Assembly (NCBI RefSeq): GCF_007751035.1
Contig: NZ_CP036433.1
Location: 2,957,001-3,021,000, forward strand
Direction: 5' to 3'
Source: Lignipirellula cremea
GTDB taxonomy: Bacteria > Planctomycetota > Planctomycetia > Pirellulales > Pirellulaceae
DNA length: 64,000 bases
Below are positions 44,383 through 54,010 of this stretch, one piece after another. A program made the translations under genes and the position numbers. Below the pieces are notes generated by a model. It saw only the letters and a program-made list of their open reading frames with translations. It did not search any database and was not told the origin of the DNA. Positions within the stretch are counted from its first letter, which is position 1. The number at the start of each line of letters is the position of its first letter.

Positions 44383-46209
44383 TTACTTTTTCCCCGCCAG
44401 TTCCAACAGCCGTCGCAGCAGCTCCCGCGAGGGCGATGCGGTCGATACCTTCCGGCCTGCGATATATAGCCGCGGCGCGAAGCTGACTTCGGCTGGTAGA
44501 GCCTTTTCCAGATCCGCTGCAATCGCCTGCGCCACCTCCGGGGAATCTGCCGCGGCCGACAAAGCTTCTGCGTCCAAGCCCTCCTTCGCGGCGGCGTCGC
44601 TGGCCGCCTGGCGGGAAAACGTTTCACGGTTCTCCAGTACCCAGCGGTGCATCCGCCAAAACGCCTGTTCACCGCCGAGGAGCCCGGCCGCTTCCACCAT
44701 CTGCACCGCATCGGCGGCCAGGGGATAGCGTTCTTCCGCCAGCTTGTCAAATCGCGGATTCAGGACCTTGCTGATGGGAAACTGGTACAGGTCCAGCCGC
44801 ACCTCGGTATTCTCGCGGCAGACGGCTTCTAGATTCTGCCAGAGTTGCGGCGAGTAAGGGTTGCGGTAATCGAAAAACAGCACCACCCGAACCGGCGCAT
44901 CCGCTGGACCCAGTGACCAACGGCCGGGCTCGACAGGAAGCTTTTCTTCGACCGCTATTTCCTGCCAGATTGCGGTTCGCCGCTCGATCTGGCCCGCAGG
45001 ATGATCGGCCGCCGCCGTTCGGGCCGGCGGTTTGGCCTGGTCTAACGCGGCGATGGCGCGGTCAAGCGTATCTTCTGCGTCCCACCCGCGCAGTTCGACC
45101 CCGTTGATATAGATCACAGGCGTGCCATCGATTCCCAGCTCCATTCCTTCCTCGACGTCCTGATCGATCAGCTGGCGGACTTCGTTACTGCTCATGGTCG
45201 CCAGGAATTGAGCAATCTGGTCCGCACCGGCAAAGCCAAGCTGCGGCAGGGCGGCGACCAATTCTTCGTCGCTGTATTCATGGCGGTGTTCAAACAGCCA
45301 GTTATTTAGTCGCCAGAAGGCTTCGCCGCCTGCCAGCAAACCGGCGGCCTCCGCAGCCTGCGCCATGCGGCAAGCGTTGTCATGAAAGTGGGGAAATTTG
45401 ACCATAGGATTGCAGTCGCCGCAGAGCGGAAAGTGCTTCATCGACAGCGAGATGTCCGACCGGCTTTCCATCAGCGGCTTCAGACGCAGCTCCAACTCGC
45501 TGCAATCCTTGCATTGGTAGTCGGTAAAAACGACAAATCGGATCATGGCCTTTTCTGGACCGAGTCGATAACGGCCGGTGAAGCCAGGACCCTGATCGTC
45601 GCCGACTCGCTCTGTGGAAGTTGTCGTCGCGGTAATTTGCGCGATGGACTCATCCGCTTGCTGGTGCGCCACCGCGTCGGCTTGAGCGCGAACCTGCCAC
45701 TCGGCGATCCCGAAGACGGAAGTCCCCAACACGACGGCGGCCGCCCAACCGCCCATAGCTCGCCAAGGAGTCGCGGCGGCAGTGGGGCATGTCTCGACCA
45801 CGATCCAAAAGCACAAATTGCCAGCGTGCGTCAGGGCGCAATACAGGCAGAAGTGCTGCTCGAAAAACATGACGGCGACAAAGACCAACGACCCCAGTAC
45901 GCCCAGGCGGACCAGCCATTTGAAAAGCATGGGCACGCCGGCTTCGCCCAGCCAGGGCCAAACCATGATCAGCGCGAAGAAGTACGTCGCCCCGGCGAAC
46001 GAAACGGGCCAACCGAAGATGTTTCCCCAGGGACCTTCGGCCAACGAAGCGCAACCACTCGCCGGCCCGCAGCCTGGCAAACTTAGTCCGACCACATGCT
46101 GCAGACACAGCATGAAAGAAGCACCAAAGCTCAGCAGCAGGAAAATGGCCGCCAGTACGCGGCGTGATCGGAAATCCGGGAAAACCGGTGATTCAAGATG
46201 CTTGACCAT
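44383..46209 (-). CDS. VKOR fused to two thioredoxin/DsbA-like domains
   Basis: A 608-aa membrane protein. Residues 1-165 are a four- to five-helix vitamin K epoxide reductase domain with loop cysteines 47 and 53 and the active pair C121-LY-C124. Residues about 215-395 are a DsbA-like domain with CKDC (C233-C236) and the cis-Pro loop GIDGTPVIYINGV. A second DsbA-like domain (about 430-600) has lost the cysteines (FFDYRNPYSPQLW). It would form disulfides in exported proteins. The next gene downstream makes a Cys-rich repeat protein, a likely substrate. The start 46209 has GAGAG upstream and overlaps the CHAT remnant. Confidence 0.9.
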   Translation of the reverse strand: MVKHLESPVFPDFRSRRVLAAIFLLLSFGASFMLCLQHVVGLSLPGCGPASGCASLAEGPWGNIFGWPVSFAGATYFFALIMVWPWLGEAGVPMLFKWLVRLGVLGSLVFVAVMFFEQHFCLYCALTHAGNLCFWIVVETCPTAAATPWRAMGGWAAAVVLGTSVFGIAEWQVRAQADAVAHQQADESIAQITATTTSTERVGDDQGPGFTGRYRLGPEKAMIRFVVFTDYQCKDCSELELRLKPLMESRSDISLSMKHFPLCGDCNPMVKFPHFHDNACRMAQAAEAAGLLAGGEAFWRLNNWLFEHRHEYSDEELVAALPQLGFAGADQIAQFLATMSSNEVRQLIDQDVEEGMELGIDGTPVIYINGVELRGWDAEDTLDRAIAALDQAKPPARTAAADHPAGQIERRTAIWQEIAVEEKLPVEPGRWSLGPADAPVRVVLFFDYRNPYSPQLWQNLEAVCRENTEVRLDLYQFPISKVLNPRFDKLAEERYPLAADAVQMVEAAGLLGGEQAFWRMHRWVLENRETFSRQAASDAAAKEGLDAEALSAAADSPEVAQAIAADLEKALPAEVSFAPRLYIAGRKVSTASPSRELLRRLLELAGKK

Positions 46210-46717
46210 CGGGAAACTCTCTGTGTCGAGGAGCATTGTAGGTTACCGCCCATCTCCGCTCAATTGAAACGACGCCCAGAACGGGGGCGTTGAGGTTCGT
46301 CGTCGTTATGGGGTCAGACACGGCGGTCGCCAAGAATTTTTCCGGATCGTTGAAAAGCCATCCCTGCGCTTCGCGCAGCGCGTCCCGCCTGGACCTCTCT
46401 TTTTCCCAATCGTTACAATAGAATTTGATCATGAGCACTGGTGTCGCCTGGTCTTCGACTTCCCATAAACTGTTGACGGTCGATCGGCGGGCGGCCGTCT
46501 GGAAAGCCCGCTGCAGACCGAGAACTTCTTTGCCCGAGCGAAGCTCGCCCAGGTTGGTTTCGCAGGCGGAGAGCACCGCCAGTTCAACAGGATTCAGGTT
46601 GAGCAAGGCGGCCTCCAGCGCGGAGGGGACGCCGTCGTCTCGATTGACGCCCGCTTCGACCGGTGTCGTTGACTTCGGCGGCCAAATCGCCCGTGCGGGC
46701 CATTGATTCCTATTCAC
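46193..46717 (-). pseudogene. CHAT-domain C-terminal fragment
   Basis: The frame encodes the end of a CHAT domain: VELAVLSACETNLGELRSGK (catalytic Cys), LQRAFQTAARRSTVNSLWEV and RDALREAQGWLF. The catalytic His part and all N-terminal domains are missing, and the frame runs past its natural end into the VKOR gene. It is the remnant of a second CHAT gene. Confidence 0.85.
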
Positions 46718-46766
46718 TCGATCAAGGATTCAGATCGCTTCCCTTTGTTCCACGTACAAGGAATTC

Positions 46767-49292
46767 TTACGGCTGACTTAACGCGACTTTGATGTTCTTC
46801 ACGGCGAAGGCCGGATAGTTCGCTGGGAAACGTGTTGCTCGAAAAACTTTCTTGTTGTTCGTACTGTCCTTTGCGGGTGGAGCATCGTACACAAATTGCC
46901 AGACGCGCTCGCCTGCTGCAGTCACTTCAAAAAAGGCGCCTTGGACGCCCGCACAGATGAGCGTGTTGCCGTTGGCCAGTCGCTGCGCGCCGGAAATGAT
47001 GTCGGCGAAAAACTCACCTTCGGGACCCTCACGGTAAGTCCACGTTGGCTGCTGCGGTCCAAAGCTTCCGTTTGCAAGTTGTGCGTAACTGCCGTCGTTT
47101 TTTAACGGTAGAACGATTTCGTCCACGGAGGAATAGGCGCCCTCCTCCCGGTCTTTGCCGTTGTTGAAAATCAGCACGTGTCCCGCGCCGGGATAGCCTT
47201 CTGGGATCCATTCGGCGTTGTGCTGGCCGAAGAGCTGCTGATCTTCCGCGGAGCCGGCTCCATGCGCCGCGGGGTTTCCCCAGCGGTACAACAGGTCTCC
47301 GCCTTTTCCGTGGCGGCCGGCCGTGTGTCCGGCGGCTTGCTCGGTGGTCGTACTATGATCGATGATCCAAATCTCGCTAAAGCTGTGGACGCTGAGACAG
47401 ATCTGATCGAGCTCGGCGTTGTAGTCGATCCCGTTGATGTGGGTCCAGTTTCTTCCGCGCCTTTTGGAAAAGTTGATGTCGACTAATTCGGCGTGTTGCG
47501 ACACATCGCCGTAGTTAGACCTCGATTTGTCTTCGTCCTGGATCAGGTGGTCCCAGACCGACCACTTCCAAACAATCTCGCCCCCGCTCGGACCTTGCGG
47601 CTGGATTTCGACAATCGTATCGGCCCAGAGAATTCCAGACGCGTCCTCGGGCGGCGCCCCCGCGGCAGTGGCGGTCTCTTCCGCTGTTTTGGTTTCCCAC
47701 GCGATGAGCAGCACATTGCCGTTGGGCAATGGCTCGATGTCGTGATGTTGCAGCGTGTATTGGTCCGAGTAATCGAAATCCCAGAGCAGCTCGCCTTCCC
47801 AATTGAACCGCTGGATGCCCCCACCGTGGCCTCCGCGAAAGGGAAAGCTCGGATTGTCTTCTAATTGCTTGGAGCGCAGTAAATCGCCATTGGGCAAAAG
47901 ATATGCCGAGAGGCCGGGCTTAAAGTCGCTACTCCAGGAATTCACGACTTGGCCGGTCATATCGATGAGGTACGTGACGGTGGACGCCATCGGTGCAAAA
48001 AGCGTGTAACCGTCGTTCTGGTTGCGTCCGACGTTTCCCTGTTTGTTGAGATTCTCGTCGTCGTTGCGGAACGAGCTTTTTTCCTTTTCTCGATTCTCCT
48101 TTTGTTCCTTGTACTTGGAAAACAGTGTCTCATGCATCGCATCGCCAAAAGTATCGGTATCGGCCGCGCGGCCAAAGACTTCTGCGTAGTCGAGAGTCTG
48201 ATACTCCAGGCCGTTCAGGTCGGAAGTATAAAGGCGGCCAATGTTGACTCCCGGTGTTCGTAGGCCGTCGAGCACTACCCCGTCTAACTGGCTCTTACAC
48301 GATTCAATGAACAGTAGCGGAAACTGCATGCCCATCTCGTCGCCCACCTTCCTGAGCGTTTCGATGTATTGCGATTTGGTCACGCCCAATCTGCCTCCAC
48401 CTACCCCCAGTTCGCCCTGATAGTCGGCGCCCAGTTCGCCTTGATAATCTGCGCCCAGTCCGACTTTGACGTGGATCTTGGGTAGCGGCGTTGCGGCCCC
48501 TTCCGTGGCCTTGCCTGTTTTGGCTCGGACCAACCCCAGATACTTTTCCCGAGACGACTTGGACGCATCAACGACGATTCGCGGCGTCATGGCGAGATGA
48601 TCGCCGCCGTGCGACTTGGTGACGAGCAGGAAATCATGATCGGCAGGGTCGAACCTGCGGCCCACGGCGACCAAGGCCGCGTAAAACACGTCGCGATGCG
48701 AGAGCGGATTGGCGTTGTAGACAGGTAATTTGAAGGCTGGGGTTTCAAAGCTGCTCTCCTCAAATTCCGTTGCGGAAGCGGGCAAAACGTAATACTTACC
48801 GCTTCGTGCGAGCCGGTTGGTAAATACGACGACGTCGACCTTGTCGCCGGCGGCCCCTTTCCTGATCGCCTCAATTTCCTGGTCAACCACTGCCGGAAAG
48901 GTGTGGATGTCGTTTTTCAAGTTCGCGGCAAGCTCGTTCAGGTCTTTGTCGTTATCCGCGTTCAGCCAGCCGATGATCTGCTCGTAATTGTCCGCGTCCT
49001 CCTCGTTCGGAGCCGTTTCGTTGGCATAGTAGATCAACACCTGTTTCTTCGAAGGATCCCCAATCTTGGTGTTCAATGTGACCGGCGCATTGAGATCTCG
49101 CGATCCGAAAGCCAGTGCAGAAAGCCCTTGGTCAGCATCTGCCTTGCCAGCATCGGCCTGGTTCTTCTCAATCGTCCTGGAGTCCTTCTTGCCATTTTTA
49201 GCCAAACTCTCTGGCTGACGGTTACTGCAGCCCGCAACGACGAAACTAAATACGAGAGACAGAGCGAGAGTCCAATAGAATCGACGAAACAT
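46767..49292 (-). CDS. Lipoprotein with caspase-like peptidase and arylsulfotransferase-like propeller
   Basis: An 841-aa lipoprotein (lipobox VVAGC, Cys22). Residues 65-390 form a clan-CD-like domain: VLIYYANET opens the fold, the likely His is His228 in LVTKSHGGDH, and the likely Cys is Cys332 in FIESCKSQ. Residues about 430-840 are like arylsulfotransferase/beta-propeller proteins: DGYTLFAPMASTVTYLIDM, LLPNGDLLRS, HHDIEPLPNGNVLLIAWE and LANGNTLICAGVQGAFFEV. A short duplication (GADYQGEL twice) lies at 280-295. It is a paralogue of the next gene over the peptidase part. Confidence 0.82.
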   Translation of the reverse strand: MFRRFYWTLALSLVFSFVVAGCSNRQPESLAKNGKKDSRTIEKNQADAGKADADQGLSALAFGSRDLNAPVTLNTKIGDPSKKQVLIYYANETAPNEEDADNYEQIIGWLNADNDKDLNELAANLKNDIHTFPAVVDQEIEAIRKGAAGDKVDVVVFTNRLARSGKYYVLPASATEFEESSFETPAFKLPVYNANPLSHRDVFYAALVAVGRRFDPADHDFLLVTKSHGGDHLAMTPRIVVDASKSSREKYLGLVRAKTGKATEGAATPLPKIHVKVGLGADYQGELGADYQGELGVGGGRLGVTKSQYIETLRKVGDEMGMQFPLLFIESCKSQLDGVVLDGLRTPGVNIGRLYTSDLNGLEYQTLDYAEVFGRAADTDTFGDAMHETLFSKYKEQKENREKEKSSFRNDDENLNKQGNVGRNQNDGYTLFAPMASTVTYLIDMTGQVVNSWSSDFKPGLSAYLLPNGDLLRSKQLEDNPSFPFRGGHGGGIQRFNWEGELLWDFDYSDQYTLQHHDIEPLPNGNVLLIAWETKTAEETATAAGAPPEDASGILWADTIVEIQPQGPSGGEIVWKWSVWDHLIQDEDKSRSNYGDVSQHAELVDINFSKRRGRNWTHINGIDYNAELDQICLSVHSFSEIWIIDHSTTTEQAAGHTAGRHGKGGDLLYRWGNPAAHGAGSAEDQQLFGQHNAEWIPEGYPGAGHVLIFNNGKDREEGAYSSVDEIVLPLKNDGSYAQLANGSFGPQQPTWTYREGPEGEFFADIISGAQRLANGNTLICAGVQGAFFEVTAAGERVWQFVYDAPPAKDSTNNKKVFRATRFPANYPAFAVKNIKVALSQP

Positions 49293-49544
49293 CTAATTAT
49301 GCCTTTCATTAGACAGGGGCGTTACGGTTTAACTTTCGTCATCGTAAAGGAGAGTTCTGGTGGATGCGTCATCAGTAATTTTCTCGAAGGGCGAGAACGT
49401 AACGACAGCGCCGCACGCCAACGGCTTGCTTCCTCCAAATCATAATTTGGGTCGAGCAACCCATTATATTTCACCTTAAACTTTGAGCGGTTTCTCGATC
49501 CTGGGGGCGTTGGATCCAACGCCCGTTACGGGCATTCCTGCTTT
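49293..49544. other. Intergenic region with a perfect palindrome
   Basis: A 20-base palindrome GGGCGTTGGATCCAACGCCC lies at 49505-49524. No gene seen. Confidence 0.6.
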
Positions 49545-49559
49545 TCAACGATTCGCTAT

Positions 49560-49730
49560 TCTAGGCAAATACAAACTTTGTCGTCTCCCGTAAGCGTCAG
49601 CATTGCCCAAATTCGTTTGCCGTTCGGCGGACGCGGCTTCGATCCGGTCCAGGACATTGGCAAAACAGGGGATCGGCTTGTTGTCTTCGTCTCGCTGATC
49701 CAAGAGATGCTCGGCCGCAGCCCCTGATGA
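49560..49730 (-). pseudogene. CHAT-protein N-terminal-part fragment
   Basis: The frame reads AAEHLLDQRDEDNKPIPCF and NVLDRIEAASAERQ, alike to VAVEHLLSQLDENQRPLPYL and DALDLIEATPEAR in the CHAT protein at 38101-41250 (about residue 247). It is a remnant of a dead paralogue. Confidence 0.7.
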
Positions 49731-50184
49731 GAGTTGTCGTCGCGTTAAATCAGCATCGCTGGCGGCAGTTCCGAGGCAGCAATGACGACGATTAACCAGC
49801 AACTGGCAACGCAAATCGGATTTCTGCGCAGCACTGCATTCCTTAAACAAGCAGCGGAGTGAAAGGAAGGCCTTTGACGGACGCTTTCCATAGGCGACTA
49901 CCACCTACAAAATCAGCCAGCCGCCAAATTTTGTAAGGACAAGCTTGTTCTACTTGCTCGATCCTATTCTAGAGCTTGGCAGAACGTCATGACGAGGTCG
50001 CGGCGCTCGCGTTGCACGTCTGCAGAGCCCTCTCCCGCACTTCCTTCCCTTGTTTTAACGACGGCCACGCTGTCAAACAACTCTCCACTCCAATCACCGC
50101 CTCTCCCGGGAGGCTAACCGGCTCCGCGCTAGGGCGCGTTCGACCCAGGCACAAATCGCCTTCCCAAGTATCCTGGCCCTGCGC

Positions 50185-51999
50185 CTACTCCTCCTGCTTG
50201 ATGACGCCTGATGCGGCTCGCTCGATTTGTTGCTGGCGCTGAACTCCTGTGAGAGTGGTCATCATCGCTTGCGAAAGCCTTTGACCTTTGGCGACGTTGG
50301 CGAAGACGTCCGTGTAGTCGATTGTGGTGTACCGAAGTCCGTGCAAGTCGCTGGTCCAAACGCAGCCGACATTGTTTACTTGAGCCTGGTTGAGCGTGGC
50401 GACGTCGAATCCGAACTGACTTCTGCACGATTCCGCGAACAGCAAGGGAAATTCTTGCCCGCTCTTACCAGCCTTCAGCAGGACGCCGACGAACTGCGGT
50501 TTTGTAACGCCTCGATAGTACACCAGAGGCTTGGCGGAACTGTCTACGCCGAATTCGCCATTCGGATCCAGTTCCGCATCACTTGCGACGCCAAGCGTGT
50601 CTTCGGCGCCTGGGGCTAGCGTCCCTGGAAGCTTTTGCAGCGTGTCTTCGGCGCCTGGAGCTAGTGTCCCGGCGGGCTTTTGCAGTGTGTCTTCGGCGCC
50701 TGGAGCTAGTGTCCCGGCGGGCTTTTGCAGTGTGTCTTCGGCGCCTGGGGCTAGCGTCCCGGCGGGCTTTTGCAGTGTGTCTTCGGCGCCTGGGGCTAGC
50801 GTCCCTGCGGGCTTTTGCAGTGTGTCCTCTTTGAAAAGCAGCGCTAGCTCCGTAGGTGATCCGACGAGTGGCTGCTGGGACGACACCGCGAACAACTCCT
50901 TTCGTGCCTCGACGTCGAGAGTTGCCAGGAAAATGGGCGTTTGTTGCGGCCCCAGCACCACGCTGATCCGAGCGAGTTCATCACCCAGCTTCACCGCCTC
51001 GTTTTGACCGTCTACAACGAAAACGCCATCGCGAAGGAGAATCGGGCGGGCGTCGGTCGTTAGAATAATTTCGTCCTCACGATCCACCAGAAGGAGTCGT
51101 TCATGAACCAACTTCAACCGCAGAATGCCTCGTTTTTCAGCTCGCAAGGCTCCCTTTCGTACATAGATTGCTCCGCCAGATTCTAGTTTTACCGGCGCCC
51201 CGTCGACCAACAACAAAGGGCGACCTTCCTGCCGGAACTTTTTCATCTGCTGATCGGCGTCGGCTTCCAATTTGGCGATTACTCGATCGCGATCCAGCAC
51301 GTGGGTATCTAACGCCACACGGGTTGTCAGAGCAAAATGTTTGTTGCCATGCGACTTCGTCACGAGGACGTATTCGTGCGACGACGGCGGGAAGAATTTC
51401 GCCACCGCGGCCAGAACCGTCGAAAGAGATTTGACGTCCGACAAGGGCCAGGCTTGCAAGATGGCGTCGTCAAACTTCGGCAGCACGACCGATTCTGTAC
51501 GAAATTCTTCGCCGGTATCCGCCACGAGCATCTGTCCCTCGCGGGCGAGAGCGTTCGTGATGATTAACACCGCCGCTCGTTTAGCGGCATCTTGTTTCCG
51601 CCGAGCCGCCTTCAGCGACTCGATTTCCTGCTCCACGGCGGCGCCAAAGTGTTTTGCATCTTTTTCGATGCCGTCCGCGAGCGCTCGAACTTCGGCGTAC
51701 GCGGACGAATTAAGCCACGATGATAACGTGCGAAGGTTTTGCTCGCCGGTCTCGTCCGCAGAAGTCTCGTTGGCGTAATAAATCAGCACCTGCTTTCTCG
51801 TGGGATCGCCGTCAACATTTCCTAATCGGACCGGAGCGCTGAGATCTCGACTGCTGCCGGATAGGAGATCCAAAGAGGATTCCGAGCTGATCCTGGGCCT
51901 GCTGGGATCATCCTCGGGCGTTACCGGCTTCTGAGCCCACACCGACGCCGCCACGGTGAAAAATACGAGGATGCAGATAATACCGAATGGAACCTTCAT
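50185..51999 (-). CDS. Exported caspase-like protein with 15-residue tandem repeats
   Basis: A 604-aa protein with a signal peptide (residues 1-22, ending VWAQ). It is alike to the N-terminal half of the 841-aa protein: QVLIYYANETS, likely His217 in VTKSHGNKH and Cys525 in LLFAESCRSQFG. Between them is an insertion with a regulatory-looking beta part and five copies of EDTLQKPAGTLAPGA (about residues 391-465). No sulfotransferase-like part is present. It would act outside the cytoplasm as a clan-CD-type peptidase, activity not shown. Confidence 0.8.
   Translation of the reverse strand: MKVPFGIICILVFFTVAASVWAQKPVTPEDDPSRPRISSESSLDLLSGSSRDLSAPVRLGNVDGDPTRKQVLIYYANETSADETGEQNLRTLSSWLNSSAYAEVRALADGIEKDAKHFGAAVEQEIESLKAARRKQDAAKRAAVLIITNALAREGQMLVADTGEEFRTESVVLPKFDDAILQAWPLSDVKSLSTVLAAVAKFFPPSSHEYVLVTKSHGNKHFALTTRVALDTHVLDRDRVIAKLEADADQQMKKFRQEGRPLLLVDGAPVKLESGGAIYVRKGALRAEKRGILRLKLVHERLLLVDREDEIILTTDARPILLRDGVFVVDGQNEAVKLGDELARISVVLGPQQTPIFLATLDVEARKELFAVSSQQPLVGSPTELALLFKEDTLQKPAGTLAPGAEDTLQKPAGTLAPGAEDTLQKPAGTLAPGAEDTLQKPAGTLAPGAEDTLQKLPGTLAPGAEDTLGVASDAELDPNGEFGVDSSAKPLVYYRGVTKPQFVGVLLKAGKSGQEFPLLFAESCRSQFGFDVATLNQAQVNNVGCVWTSDLHGLRYTTIDYTDVFANVAKGQRLSQAMMTTLTGVQRQQQIERAASGVIKQEE
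50605..50829 (-). repeat. Five 45-bp tandem repeats
   Basis: Nearly identical 45-base units encoding EDTLQKPAGTLAPGA inside the 604-aa gene. They keep frame, so copy number can change without killing the gene. Confidence 0.95.
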
Positions 52000-52281
52000 A
52001 ACTTGCCTTTCGTTGGTTAGAGGCTATCTGAAAAATACGAAGCTCTGATTATTTTTCAGATTTTGGCGAGGAGAGGGAGACTGCCTGAGCCGATGGTGAA
52101 CTCGACATCCCTGAGCCTTCGAAGTAGTTTAATCTCTCGGGTTTTCCTGCACATCACCTTATCGATAATGGAACAAGAGGCGGACAAACTGGCGATGTTT
52201 TTGTGATTTCCCTTCGCATTCCAGTCCAAAAACCGCCTAGTCCTTAACCCAGCGTAAGCCCCTTGATGCGGAGACGAAAAA

Positions 52282-52362
52282 ACTCGAAAACCCTCGGCGT
52301 TTTTTGCGTAAATTGGTGATGCCAATCAAAACAACTACGCACGCCAGAGAGGGTTTTCGAGT
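52282..52362 (+). promoter_or_regulatory. 14-bp inverted repeat at the IS1380 start
   Basis: ACTCGAAAACCCTC (52282-52295) and its complement (52349-52362) flank a 53-base loop. The right arm covers the GTG start of the transposase, so the hairpin could hide it in read-through transcripts. Confidence 0.75.
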
Positions 52363-53498
52363 GAAGAATAAGATACGATCGAAAGCGCAGCGACGCAAGC
52401 AGAGAATGCAGCGCAGGATTGATCCCCAGAACGGGTCCGGCCAGTCGCCGATGATCGTTCCCGAGAAAATCGTTTACGAACTGGCCGACCGCCAGCAAGC
52501 GATCGCCGCCGGCGGGCTGGGCGCCCTGGTGCAGACGGCGCGGCGGCTGGGCTTGCGGCAGGCGATCAACAATTCGATCACGCTGCTCAAGTTGCATCGT
52601 CCGTACGATGAGGCCGATCATGTGCTCAACATCGCCCTGAACCTGCTGGCCGGCGGCGGTTGCCTGGAGCATCTCGAAGACCGCCGTTGCGACGAGGCGT
52701 ATCTCAACGCACTCGGCGCGGAGCGGATTCCCGATCCGACGACTGCTGGCGACTTCTGCCGCCGCTTTCAAGAGATAGATATCCTGCGGTTGATGAATGG
52801 CTTCAATCAGGTCCGCGAGCGGGTCTGGAAAGAGCAGCCCGACGCGTTCTTCGACTGCGCCATCATCGAGGCCGACGGCACCCAGGTGCAGACCTCGGCC
52901 GAGAAGAAACAGGGCATCGGCATCAACTATAAAGGGAAGTGGGGCTATCATCCGCTGGTCGTCACGCTGGCCAACACCCGCGAGCCGCTGTTCATCGTCA
53001 ACCGCAGCGGCAATCGTCCCAGCCATGAAAACGCCGCGTTCTTCTTCGACCTGGCGGTCGAGCGCTGTCGCAAAGCGGGCTTCCGCAAAGTGGTCTTGCG
53101 AGGCGACACGGACTTCGCCCTGACCGAGAACTTCGACCGCTGGAGCGAGCAGAACGTTGAGTTTGTGTTCGGGATCGACGCCATGCCCAGGCTGGTCGGA
53201 ATCGCGGAAAACCTCCAAGAAACCGCCTGGAAAACGCTTCGCCGCCGACGCACAACGACATCGCAAAAGCGAGCCAAGCGGCCGCGCTACAAAGAGCGAA
53301 TCGTCGAGCAGAACGGCTACCTCTACAAGAAGCGTAACTCAAGCAGTGTGCGTTGTCGGCGCCGCTGGACAACCTGCTGAGCAACTGGGCGTACATGGTG
53401 ACCGCCTCGCTGGCCTGGAGCTTAAAGGCGTGGGCGGCGCTGAGTATCCAGCCCCGTAGGCTAAAAGTATTCGAGCGACGTTCAAAGTCCGTGTTTTG
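52361..53498 (+). pseudogene. IS1380-type transposase, frameshifted and shortened
   Basis: From GTG 52361 the frame gives an IS1380 transposase: NSITLLKLHRPYDEADHVLN, LEDRRCDEAYLNALGAERIP, FFDCAIIEADGTQVQT and RKVVLRGDTDFALTENFDRW. After LYKKRNSS (about 53340) the frame changes, and the typical NWAYMVTASLAWSLKAWAA appears in another frame up to a TGA at 53496-53498. At least one deletion and a frameshift have destroyed it. An upstream ATG at 52304 or 52322 is also possible. Confidence 0.88.
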
Positions 53499-54010
53499 AG
53501 GACTTTGATTGTGGATTCCCGAGCGAATCTCGGCCGACCGCCACGCTCCATCGGCGAAGACTGTCGGCGTTCGCCCACGAATTTGCCAGCAGCGCAGACG
53601 GCGATCGCAGCAGAACGACCAAGGAACAGGAGGAACTTCACGCAGCTTTTCGCTGGTAGTACTTCAGCAGTCCACCCAGCCGCTCTTGGCACTCGATTTT
53701 GCCCGCAATCTGACCGACTTCATCAGCGGGCTGGATCAGTTTATTTTCCAGTCCTTGGTGGTTTCGCTCGCTGTGGTAGTGCTTAAAAGGACAGCGCCAG
53801 GTTCGGGGGTGTTGGGGGTGTTAACCTGCGGCTGGGCCTGGCTTTATTGATCTTGACGTGGGGTGGAAAAAAAGACGAACTTCCGTGTTGTCAAAACGTT
53901 TCCCAAGGAAACCACGGAAGGTCGCCCATGTCGGTTAATGATATCGCAAGGCTCGGTAAAGTGCGCTTCGTCATCCAAAGTCTCCTTCGCTCTTTCGGCG
54001 CTAAAGACTC
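53499..54010. other. Degenerate region between transposase remnants
   Basis: Apart from the integrase-core remnant at 53638-53793 no gene was seen. Confidence 0.5.
53638..53793 (-). pseudogene. Integrase-core transposase C-terminal fragment
   Basis: The minus strand reads CPFKHYHSERNHQGLENKLI then VGQIAGKIECQERLGGLLKY and YQRKAA, stop. This is the C-terminus of an rve-type integrase/transposase (SERNHQGL motif). Only about 51 codons remain. Confidence 0.85.
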
